Assembly: GCA_019925795.1 (NCBI GenBank)
Contig: CM034311.1
Location: 36,373,472 to 36,437,471, forward strand
Reading direction: 5' to 3'
DNA: 64,000 nt
Origin: Dendrobium chrysotoxum
Taxonomy: Eukaryota; Streptophyta; Magnoliopsida; Asparagales; Orchidaceae
Below, one piece after another: positions 32,269-44,200 of the stretch. The notes under the pieces were generated by a model. That model saw only the letters and a program-made list of their open reading frames with translations. It was not told where the DNA came from and made no database searches. Position numbers and translations under genes: made by a program. Position 1 is the first letter of the stretch, and each line of letters begins with the position of its first letter.

Positions 32269-35200
32269 CTGCATATGCATACAAAACAGTTTGAAGTCAA
32301 GATTAGTTTCATGATTGTGATGAACATGAATCTTACTAATGAGAAATGAGCAAGAACAAATCGATAATGCATATGGCAACTTTCATGGATTGTTGTTAGG
32401 TAAAATTAAGAGAATTTATCTAGTGTGCAGTAGGGATGACTCTATTATCATGGGTGAATACAGGGTGAGGGCCCTCGATGCATGGTTCCTTGGAGTAACT
32501 ATAAAAAATAAATAATTTATAATTTGAATTATTTTTTCTCATATTTTAATTATGCTCCATTAATTCTCTCTTAAATGTTACAACAAGGTAAACATAAAGT
32601 ATATCAACCACCACCAGACGGTTACTAGCATATGCAAATATTCCTCCCTCACGTGCTATGCAACAGGACTGTACCATTCCCTAACAAACCTCTGATGTAT
32701 TCCATTATTCATTTTATATATGCATAACCTACTGCATTACACATGATTAAGAATGAATACATAGAAAATATTCTCCTGCTACTCTATTTTACCTTTTCTG
32801 TAGTTTTCTGTAAGTTCACATGGTATCAGAGCAGCATTTTCTGTAACCTTCATGTTCTTTGTCTCGTTTCATCTATTACAATGAATCCTTCCACCGAAAC
32901 ACCTTCCGTTCAATCTAACACACCTGGCAACATTGGCTTGCCAATAGATAATCTCCGATTCCTTCTCAACTTAATTCTTGATGACAAATGTCAAGAACAT
33001 CATCGCAACTTCTTTGACAGCTGAGAATCATCCCCACCTGGCGATCTCAAGTTCTTAAACTTTTTCATGCAAATGGCTTTGAAGGATTCTTTGATGGTTC
33101 GTGCCTATGTCCGATTAAGCTGGCTCATGAGATGATTTGAACCCAGAGAATTGAGTTGGAGCTCTAATTAGAACTTAATTAACTAATCAAATTAATAGTG
33201 GCTTGAGATTGGGTTAGCTTTCTTACTACTTTCTAAAATGATTTTTTAGTTCAAAATTTTCTAATTCAAAAAAATTTTGTGCTAACAAATTATTTTAGAA
33301 AGCAAGAACAAAATTATCCCAAAAAATTTCTGAATTGACTAATCCATATATAAGGGTTTGCATTTGGTCGGTTTAAAATTATAATCAGTAATAAAGTTGA
33401 TTCTCTAACAATTGAATCAAACAAATTAAATAAATTTTTTTTTGTTTTTATTCAAACGACACATCCCTTTTCACACTCGTAATCAGATCTATAGCATTCC
33501 TCAAAGAGGGGGTATTATTGGAATTACGGTGCCCGGGTTGGCCTACTTAAAGTGTAGAAAGGACTGATCAAAAGAATAGGATTCTCTGCTTCACAAAACT
33601 GCTCCTTTGCTCTTTTCCCACTGCTGAGAGAAGCAGTCATGGCTTCTTTCGTCAAAGTAGGATTGTTGCTGGTTGTAGTGGCCGTCTTCGCCGGGCTGAA
33701 TCTGTCGGCGGCGAAGCTCTACACCGTTGGCGACTCGATCGGTTGGACGATACTGAATAACCCCAACTACACAGCTTGGGCTTCTGGGAAGACCTTCCAT
33801 GAGGGTGACATCCTCTGTAAGTTGGTAGTTCTTCACCCATATTCCTCTTCAAATTAACAGCATGAATTGCCTATCAAATTTTTTTTGTTGAGAAATAACA
33901 GGTTACAGTAGCAGTATATTTTTTTTTTCTGAATCTGTGAGCATCAATAGCCTTGAGGTTCTTAAATTTTGTGATTTATTTTCTTTTAACTAGTTAATTT
34001 TAATTACTTATAGTAAAGGCCTGATGATGTTGTTGTAGTATATTCATTTTACTTGCTATTTTTTTTTTTAATATTTAGTTATGTCCCAATTTTTTGGAGT
34101 CGGTTTGGATGCCCTTTTAATTTGTTATAAACTGACTAAATTATCTTTTTATATTATTCTTAATAGTTATTCTTATGATTATGAAAACTGAAAGTAGATA
34201 GGTTCATTTTTTAAATGTTTAACAGTTTCCTTAAACATGTTTGGTCTACTTAAAAATAAAAAAATAAGAATGCTTAGATTTGATTCCAAATAAATTTAGG
34301 CTTCGTTTGGGACAGTTTTCTTATTGCTTTCTAAAGCACTTTTAGATATAAAAATTTTTAATTTAAAAAAATTTTGTGTTAAAAAATTATTTAAGAAAAC
34401 AGTAAGAAAGCCGTCCCAAACGAAGCCTTAACCACTTGAAAATATAATTAGATGTTTATTGATGCTATGAGAGGTTAACTGCTCTTTAAATTTTGTGCGT
34501 TTTAAGGCAAAATGAATGTCTCGATGAGAGGAACATCTAATGGGCGTAATTTAAATTGATTAATTCTAAGTTCATTAAGATTATAGTGACGGTCCAATAA
34601 AACGTTCATTATATCTCTACCCGTCTTTGTCCAATGTTAGTCGTTTTTCGAAATCGACACACTTCATCGCTATTGTCTGGTGTCAATTGTCAACCCGTAT
34701 CAATACTTAATATATGTTGTCAAAGCCTAAGGTCTCCATCAATTATCATTTGATGTCTACTATGACCAACACTCAAAGTTTGTTAGCCATTCACATTCAA
34801 TACATATCTTTACAATCATTCTTCCCTCTTATAAATAAAGTGATCGAACTGATCACCAACCACCACCTAACGTTCTTCATCCTCTGTCGATCGTCATTTG
34901 ATGCTTATCATTTACTAACGCCTATCTACAATTAAAACTTCTCTTTTGGGTCACTAGTCTCCTATTCTATCAGAAGAACAATCGAGTTGAATGACTACCA
35001 TTACCCGACTTCTGACTTCTCGTACTGACAATCTTCCAATACTTTTAACTACCATTCAAGGTCCACCAACAACTAATATTTTATAGGTACTTGTCTTTCT
35101 GATCAATTAGTCTCCACTTATATATGTTAGGAGTATGATTGAGGCGGCCGCTCGCTTTCACCTATGTATGAGGTTTCATGTCAAACAACATCATATGTTT

Positions 35201-38200
35201 GCTAATAAACAATGTGTTGCTCAACATTTTTTTTTTTTTTTTTGAGATTTTGATATATAAAATTGTATCTTATATGTGATATTCTCAAAATATTTATGAG
35301 AAATTCTCATTTAATATAAAGTTATCTGTAAATATTATATGAAGCGACAGATTTAATTTTAATTATAAATTAAGAAACAAAATAAGTAAAATTAGTGGAC
35401 GACCACGACGCTTTTTTTCTTTTGGAATTAGTGTCAAAAACCGAACCGAAAACCTATGCTCTCAACCACTCTATCCGCCACCTCCCCCTTTTATTTGTGT
35501 AAATGAGCTCAATTAAATTCTAGCCAGCGAATCACGTGTAGGATCCAACGTCTTATATCCAAGTTTCCAAATTTGATCGCTGGCATCGAGCAATGTCTCA
35601 AGAATTTCAAGCCCTTCAATCTCAAGGTACATGGGACCTTGTTCCGCCATCTTCTAAGCAAAATATTCTTGGTTGCAAGTGGATATACTGCACAAAGTTG
35701 AACTCAGACGGTTCTGTTGCTCGCTACAAAGTACGTCTTGTAGCGCAAGGCTTTGATCAAGAACACGGTTTTGATTATCATGAAACATTCAGTCTGGTAG
35801 TGAAAATGCCTACTATGCGGGTATTTATTCTTGATGCATTACATCACAACTGGCCAATCATTCAATTGGATATATCAAATCCATTCCTTCATGGACATTT
35901 AACTAAGACCATCTTTATGCAACAACCTCCAGGTTTCAATGATGTTTTTCACCCACACCACGTTTGCCGCCTCAAGAAAGCTATCTACAGATTGAAATAG
36001 TCCCCTCGACAATGGTATGCCACTTTGTCGAAACATTTACAGCAGTTTGGATTTACATTCAGTATGGCTAACCCATAGCTTCTTACCTATCATTCTGGTT
36101 CGGTGTTTCTCTACATTCTTGTCAATGTAGATGATATTTTACTAACCGGTAATGATCAGTCCACCATACATCGTCTTCTCACTGATCTACAAAACCGGTT
36201 TTCTATGAAAAATCTCGAGTCCCTTTCTCAATTCCTAGGCATTCAAGTGACTCCAACAGTTTATGGCGTTCATTTAAATCAAACTCAGTATGCCCAAACC
36301 ATTCTAATCAGAGCGGGTATGCAAAATTCTAAACCTATTTCTACACCTAGCTCTACTAAAAAGCTTCTGGCAGTTGAAGCTTCCACCAAATTCTCAAATC
36401 CTTCTCTCTATCGACACTTGGCGGGCTCTTTACAATATTTGACACTTACTCGTCCGAATATCACCTTCTCAGTTCAACAGGTCTGTCAACATATGCATAA
36501 ACCGCTTTACTGCCATTTTGACTCTCTTAAACGCCTTTTGCGTTACATTCAAGGAACTATTTCTCACGGCTTACCTCTGCATAAAGACTCACTTGCCTTA
36601 CATAGCTATACAAATTCTGATTGGGCCCGTGACTCCTCTGATCGTAGGTCCATTTCCGGCAGTTGTCATTTCTTAGGCAGATCCTTGATCTCTTGGCAGA
36701 TTAAAAAGTAGCCTACTGTTGCTCCATCTTCTACAGAAGCTGAATACCGTTCTTTAGCTGCTGCTGCATCAGAAATCATTGGCTTCACCGCTTACTCTCT
36801 GATTTTTTTGCAGCTCCTATTACTCCTACTACAGTATATTATGACAACACATCTGCCATTGTCTTAGCTCATAATCCAATCTTTCACGCCCGCACCAAAC
36901 ACATAGAAGTGGATTGTCATTTTATTCGTGATTGTATTCAAAAAAATCACATTCTAGTACATCACATCACTACTCAGGATCAGCTTGCAGACTTATTCAC
37001 AAAAGCCTTATCAATCTCTCGATTCAAGACACTTTCAAGCAAACTAATACCTACTCCAGTAGCCTCAGTTTGACGGGGCATGTTACAGTAAGGTAAACAG
37101 AAAGTATATCAGCCACCATCATACGGTTACTAGCATATGCAAATATTCGTCCCTCACGTGCTATGCAACAAGACAATACCATTCCCTAACAAACCTCTGA
37201 TGTATTCCGTTATTCATTCTATATATACATAACCTGCTGTATTACACATGATTAAGAATGAATACATAGAAAATATTTTCCTGCTACTCTATTTTCCCCT
37301 TTCCGTAGTTTTCTGTAAGTTTACATTAAATAACTCAATTCTCATTATGATGATTTATAGTGTTACAAACAAATTTTAAAAGGAGCGTATAAATAATATT
37401 TATTTGATTTTTTTGTTATTAATTACATGTTATTTAAAATGTTGTAAAGTTTGGATAAAATACGATCATCAATAGTGTGTTTTTGATTTATGCGTTTGAT
37501 TCACCCTAATTTAAATATCTTTATTGGTTTTGGTGGTGCATCTTTTTTCCCAACAAAAGAGCTTGGTTCACCTTGGGCTCCCAGTTGTCATTTGGCGTCC
37601 TATGAAAACTCTCACCAATTCCAACAAGCATTTCGTTCTTTGGGAAGCTTGACATTACATATATCAAGATATATTCAATAATATTGATAATGAAATTATT
37701 GTACAACAATTTCAAAATAAAAATAAAAATAAAAACTCAAAAGAGAAAAAATTATATGTGATATGCAAGGAGACTAAGAACACCATGTGTTTTCAATTGT
37801 AAGTTCTCTTTATTTTATAATTTATTTTCAAATAATAATAATAATCTCCAACAAAACATTTTTTAAAACCATCAATACTAGTCCTAAGCCTAAATAAAAA
37901 AGGTCGAGGAGATTTTAAATAAAAAATTCGTGCCCCCTAAGAAAAAATATTCTTGCTCTGCCACTCACTATTATAATATTAGAATTCTAAAACTGTTAAG
38001 TTGCATAACCTATATTTTTGTCCTCTGAAGCTTGGTTTGTGTTGGGTTTTTTTTTTCTTTTTTCACTTAAATTGGTAATACAAGATAAGACACTATGTCA
38101 GCACCAAAATGCAAAGAACCCCATAAGAAGATGAAAAGAAAGAAGCAAAATTACAATAGAAAACATCTCTTATGTAAGCAACATAAGGCACTCCATACGT

Positions 38201-41200
38201 AGTTAGCCATAATCAGTCATCCATTTGGACGGATAATATTTGACAAAATTCATAGCGGAAGATCTCATACACTTCAGGCTTAGTGGTAAATCTTAAGTGG
38301 TACAAGGCAAATTAGGGTTTTTATTGTAGAAAGATGAGCCAAGGCCAAAGAGAGAGAGGAAAGTAGAATATTATTCATTGCTTTGTCCACTGGTTACAAG
38401 GTGTATAAATACACAAAGGAAACAAGAAAGGACTAACAGGACGGACGTAGAGCCAGCAATAGAAGGCCACGTGTACAGGTGGCTTACAGCCCCCCTCAAA
38501 CGAGTGGCTGTGTAGCTGCGGTGAGTTTGGTAGACAGATATTGAAACCTTTGAGTTGGGAGAGATTTGGTGAAGAGGTCTGCTAGTTGATCGGTGGTGCA
38601 TATGTGATGAACTGAAATGTGCTTTTTCCTGATGCAGTCCCGGATGAAATGGCAGTCGATGTCAATGTGCTTTGTGCGAGCGTGGAAGACTAGATTGTTG
38701 GCGAGTGCTATAGCTAAAGTGTTGTCGCAATAGACTGTGGTTGGGGAGATTTGAGGCTGATGAAAATCTTCGAGGAGACGTCGGAGCCATAGGACTTCGA
38801 AGGCTACGGAGGCGAGGTCGCGGTACTCGGCCTCTGTGGAGGATCGGGCAATTGTGTTTTGTTTCTTGACTTGCCAGGAGATGAGGGAGTTGCCTAGAAA
38901 GTTGCAGTAGCCGGATATGGATTTCCGATTGTGATTGTTGTTGGCCCAATCTGCATCAACGTATCCGCATAAGGTGAGATCATGTTTGTGGAGAGGGAGA
39001 CCAGTAGCGGAGGTGCCTTGAATGTAGCGGAGAAGGCGTTTGAGTGAGTCGAAGTGAATGTTGAGCGGAGCTTGCATATGCTGACAGAGTTGATGCACGG
39101 CGAATTGAATGTCGGGACGCGTTAATGTCAGGTATTGTAGCGAGCCAATAAAGTGTCTGTACAGCTGAGGATTCGCAGATGATTCTTGAGATTTGGCGGT
39201 GAGGGTAGTTTTGCATGAAATGGGAGTGGAGACTGGTTTCGATTGGCCCATGCCTGCACGTTCAATAATTTTCCTGGCGTAGGATTATTGGTGTAGCAAG
39301 ATGCCGGATTGAGTTCTTATGGCTTGAATACCCAAGAAGTGGGATAGCGAGCCAAGGTTCCGCATCTGAAAGGTAGAGTGGAGGTTAGATAACAATTTGT
39401 TGATTTCGGTTGGAGAATTACCTATGAGGAGAATGTCGTCGACGTAGATGAGAATGTAGATGCAGACGTTGCCGGATTTGTATGTGAGGAGCGAGTGATC
39501 GGATGCACTGATTTGAAACCCGTAGGTGAGCAGGTGAGTGAGGACAAGTGTATTGATTTATTATGCCGATTTGACGGCAATGGAGCTTGAATTTATGATT
39601 GATGAATTCTCCGCCATTGTCAGTGCGAATAGTGTGAATCTTATGATTAAATTGACGTTCCACCATTCATTGGAAATCTATGAATTTAGTAAACGCTTAA
39701 GATTTTTGAACAAGAGGGTAAACCCATGTGTATTTAGAGAAGTCATCGATAAAAGAAATGTAATAACAAAAATCGTGATTTGAAACAATGGGAAAAGGGC
39801 CCCAAATGTCGGAGTAAACTATAGAAAACGGTACAGAGGTTACAGTGTGAGACTTTTTCATAGGTAATTGATGGCTTTTAGCCATTTTACAAGAATTACA
39901 CATGGTTGTTTTTGTAGGTAAATGAACGTTGCTATGACGGCTGGCTATGGTGGTTAGAGTTTGAGCTGATGGATGCCCCAGACGGCGATGCCATAGATCC
40001 GGAACTTGTTGTATTGATATGAGAGCAAGCTGGGATGTTTGGGTGGCTGTTGGTTGCTTGATATGGAGAGGGACAGCCCCCGTTAATAGACGGACCCATG
40101 AGAAGAAGGCGGTGGGTCTTCTGATCCTTGATTTCGTAACCATGGGGGGAAAAAGTGATAACACAATTGTTGTCTGACATTAGTTTGTGAACAGATAACA
40201 GATTGAAGGATAGATTAGGGACGAGATTGAGGTTAGCAAGTTTGAGGGTACCTATGGGTGTAGGGAGAATTCCTTTACCCGTGGTGTGGATCGGAAGATG
40301 ATGTTCGTTTCCAAGAACAACTTGGCTGGAGCCGTGATAGGGTTGAGAGTGTTGAAATTGAGTGGAATCAGAGGTTAGGCGAGTGGAGGCGCCACTGTCA
40401 AGAAACCATTCTGCCGAGGAGGAAGGGGACGGCGAGGTGAATAGCTCAGCGGTGGGTTCGGTGTTGTACTGATCGTCGTGGCGATGCCAGGACTTGATGG
40501 CTGAGTGACCAAATTTTCCGCAAATTTGACAGGTAATGGATGGTCGATTAGGTTTGTTTTCGCGGTTTGTGGATGCTGTGTTCGATTGCCTGCTGTTGTT
40601 CCGTCCGCGTGTGTATGACGTTCGACCGCGACCCCTTCCGCGACCGGCGGTGAGAGCAGTTTGGTTGCCGGCAATTTGAAGTGATTGAAGTTCTTTTGTC
40701 GTTTCATGAACGAGGTTGAGTTCCTCGCTACAAAGAAGAGTGTAGAGCTCATCAAGGCTAACTGACCGTAGATTTGCGCGGATAGCCGTCTTAAACGCTT
40801 GATATGTATTGGGAAGACCGTTTAGGGTGTAATGGATCACGTCTTCCACGTCGACTGGTGCTCCGGCGGCTGCGAGAGCATCAACTTTCGATTTGACATT
40901 GAGGAGGTATTGAGTCATCGACTTGTCTTTCATGGATAAGAAGTGTAACTCATTTTGCAGTTGAATGATTCTTGATCTTGTGGAGGATTGGAGTCTGCTG
41001 TCTAGGGTGGTCCAGATTTCGGAACAGTGTTCTACCGAGAGGACGTAAGGTAGAATGGCAGGAGAGATGACAGAGTAAAGGGCAGTTGCGAGGTTTTGAT
41101 CGAGTAGAGTCCATGTGGTATACGCTGGGTTGGTTGTTTGATGACCGGCTTCTGTAGAGATAGAAGGAGAAGGAGGAATGATGGAGCCATCCAAGAATCC

Positions 41201-44200
41201 TTCAAAGCCATTTGCGCGGAAGAGTTTGATTACTTGAGATCGCCAGAGCGAGTGATTCTCCGCCGTGAGAGGGTGGGCTATGACGTTTTTGACGTTGTTC
41301 ATCAAGAATTTGAGAGACAAGGGGATTTGAGGAGAAGAAAAGGTGCCATCGGAGAAGGAGTTGTCCACCTGGTCTTGTGAGGAGGTGGATGCTGGGGATG
41401 GCGGCATTACGGGAGGAAGAGAACCTAGTCTCGTGATACCATGTAGAAAGATGAGCCAAGGCCTTTCTTGAACCAGAGAGAGAGAGGAAAGTAGAATATT
41501 ATTCATTGCTTTGTCCGCTGGTTACAAGGTGTATAAATACATAAAGGAAACATGAAAGGACTAACAGGACGGACGTAGAGCCAGCAATAGAAGGCCACGT
41601 GTACAGGTGGCTTACATTTATCACATATAGTCATCAGTTAGATGAATATGCATAATATTTTTATGTGTTTTTATGTTTTAATCTTCTTTTCTATTATTTT
41701 CTGCTCTCCAAGTTTCAAAATAGTAAGATTTAGTTTGAAATAGATTTCTTACTATTTTCAAAAGTAACTTTTTTGTATAAAAATTTTTTAAACTAAAAAT
41801 AACTTTATAAAATAGTAAGAAAGCTATCACAAACGAAGCATAAGAAACTAGTCTTCACTTTACATTAAACACCACAAACGGGTAAAAATTATTCTTTAGT
41901 TCTATAGTATTGTGTTTTCTGTTTGTCTCATAAGCACAAAGAAAACTTGAAGTTGCATCTCTTCTAATTTCAGGGCAAAAAATGAAAACAGTTGAGTATA
42001 ACAAAGATTGAAGGAAGAAAGTCAGCCGAGTATTTTGCTGATAAGCTCTTGAACATTTCTTCTATAATCCGGTAAACATTAAATTATGAACTTAACATAA
42101 AATCTTTTTGATTTCATATCTGAAGAACTCTACCTGGGTAACTAACTATTGCCCAAGAAAATTTATTGAAGATTTTAGCAAAATACCTATGCAATTACAT
42201 TATAATTTAATCATATAAATATGTTAGGAAATTATCTCAAAAACCTTTAATAAAAATATTAATAGATTGAGCACTAACCCGATGCTAAAAAATCATTCTA
42301 TGAAGTAATTTGACCGCAGAAAACAAAGTTGTAGATAAGAGGCATACCATAAAAGATTGTCCACAGAGGTGGCTTTTCATCAGTACTTTGGCAAAGGAAC
42401 AATCAGCTGTTTCGTTTACATGGGAAGGATTTAGCTTCTTCAGTACGTCTTCAGAATTTTTCCTCCTTTCTTTTGTTTTTGACTTTGAACGCCCATACAA
42501 ATTGATATGTTTTTTATCAAAGCCTTGCAAATTTTTGGAGGGCTTAACGTCTTGATCTAAAGTTAGAATATGAAGAGAAAAGAAAGAATTAAAAGGAACG
42601 TAAAGATGGTCGATTGATTGAGACTTGAGAGTTTTAAATGAAAAGTAAAGAAAAGAGAAAAACTTTTATGAACTTATTGATCTCTTAAAAGGAAAGTAAA
42701 TAAATAAGAATTTCCTAAATTTTGATAGAACCCAAACTATGATTATTCTAGTAAAAGCAATACAACATGTCTTTAACTTTTTGTATTTCTGTGGACAGAG
42801 ATAATTATTCTTCTTTTTCTTTTCATTTAGGATTTATTTAGACTGTTGCAGCATTTTATAAAGTTGATTGTGAAATTACAAGGTAAAAAACAACTTCACT
42901 ACTAAGGTTATAGAAAGAAACCAAATAAAATTATAGTTGTTGTCTGAAAAATAAAATAACTAGATATTTGTCCCAAACATACCCTTAATCTTTTTTCCCT
43001 TACATTGCATCCCAGTCAAAGGCTGAACTTGAAATAAGTAATAAGTAATCAAAAGTTGCTCTATCTAGATAGGAACTCCAACAATTTAGATGAACTATGT
43101 TGGATGTCACAACAAGCTACATTTTCACATGTTAGCAAAAGCTAGAATAAGGAAGTTTAAAAGTAGAACTTATTTTTAAGTAACATTATTTGTTCTATTT
43201 AGATAGGAAATTCAACATTGCTCATCGAAAAGATTAGAATTGGGCTAAATAAATGACAATACTTCCAGATATGGGAGAAACTGCCAAAAAGTGGAGATAT
43301 TTAGGATTAAAGGAGAACCCACCTTCTGATCTTTCTCTAAGTTTTCTCTTACAAGAAAATACTTCATCAGAAAAGCTTCCATCCGAAGAATTGTTGTTTG
43401 GTATCCATTGCTCCGGCTTACAATCATAACAAGCTAGTCTTGAAGAATGATAGATTTTGAATGCGGAAGATCGAGACCTTTTCAAATTTGGCGCTGCCAC
43501 ATCCACTCTATGCCTCCTTTGGTAAACCTTGTAAGCTTTTTTCTTATTGTATCTAGTGAAGTTAGTAGTATCTCTAACACAACCAGTTTGGTCAAAAATT
43601 TTAACAGTAAAGGTTGAATTCCCAGCATACTTGAAAAATAGAGAATAATGTTCCTTTATACCGTTGGCAACAATAAACTCTTTCCAACCATCTCTAAGAT
43701 AGAAGTGATTTTCTTCCTTAAACAAGTAAATTTTCCACAAATCTCCATTTGAAACTTTTAAAGTGATCAAATCAGGCAGATCCACTCTGAATTTCCATGC
43801 AAATTTATTTGGAAACTCCTGTAATCATGTGCATATGAGAATGTCATGAATGTTATTAAACTTGATTTACATTGAAACAATCAAACATTCAAGATGACTG
43901 TGTTTCAGCTAAAAAAAGGCTTATTGTGCAGCATGCCTCACATATGAAATATTTAATCACAACTACCAAAATATGATTTCTCCATTTTGCAGCAACAAAT
44001 CAATCAGTTCAGCAAGAAAGCTTTGTTTTTTATAAAAAAGAATTGAATGCAGAGATATCGGCAAGATTTTTTTTTCTTTCGTGTGGAAGGTTAACATTTT
44101 GCACTGTTTTTCCCATATTGGAATTGCATTTGTATCAATACAAATATATATAGAACGAAATATGTCTAAATACCCAATAATTTTTTTAGCTACATTTGAT

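Larger units (their letters stand above)
32576..37325 (+). mobile_element. Ty1/copia element 1 (antisense in B3 intron 3), TSD TTAAA
   Basis: 245-bp LTRs (32576-32820 and 37081-37325) begin TGTTACA and end TTACA or TCACA. A primer-binding site TGGTATCAGAGC (initiator-Met type) starts at 32821. TTAAA flanks both ends (32571-32575, 37326-37330). The interior keeps the start of gag and the RT-RNase H part. The stretch between (rest of gag, protease, integrase, start of RT) is replaced by a 2.4-kb copy of phytocyanin DNA. The LTRs differ at about 21 of 245 positions with no indels, by eye, so the insertion is fairly old. RT contains several stops. Confidence 0.95.
38325..41616 (-). mobile_element. 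Ty1/copia element 2 (sense in B3 intron 3), TSD TTTAT
   Basis: LTRs at 38325-38488 (164 bp) and 41442-41616 (175 bp, with one 11-bp difference and about three substitutions) are flanked by TTTAT (38320-38324, 41617-41621). On the minus strand a primer-binding site TGGTATCACGAG follows the 5' LTR and a tract ending GAGGGGGGC precedes the 3' LTR. It has gag, protease and integrase start, then a deletion into RT and RNase H. It is a younger insertion than copia 1 judging by LTR divergence. Gag and RT protein motifs show the two elements are related, although their LTRs are not obviously alike. Confidence 0.95.

Noticed and set aside
32032..32379. Separate short B3 gene on the minus strand
   Set aside because: The part before 32268 does not look like protein, and the rest joins in phase with exon 3 of the upstream B3 gene to complete its second domain.
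33639..33857. Second functional phytocyanin gene (tandem duplicate)
   Set aside because: Exon 2 with all copper ligands is missing and the copy is embedded in a copia element; no acceptor with a matching exon follows.
33116..35546. Gene capture by the copia element through reverse transcription (transduplication)
   Set aside because: The copy is far closer to the donor than the two LTRs are to each other and includes promoter DNA, so copying after insertion is the better explanation.
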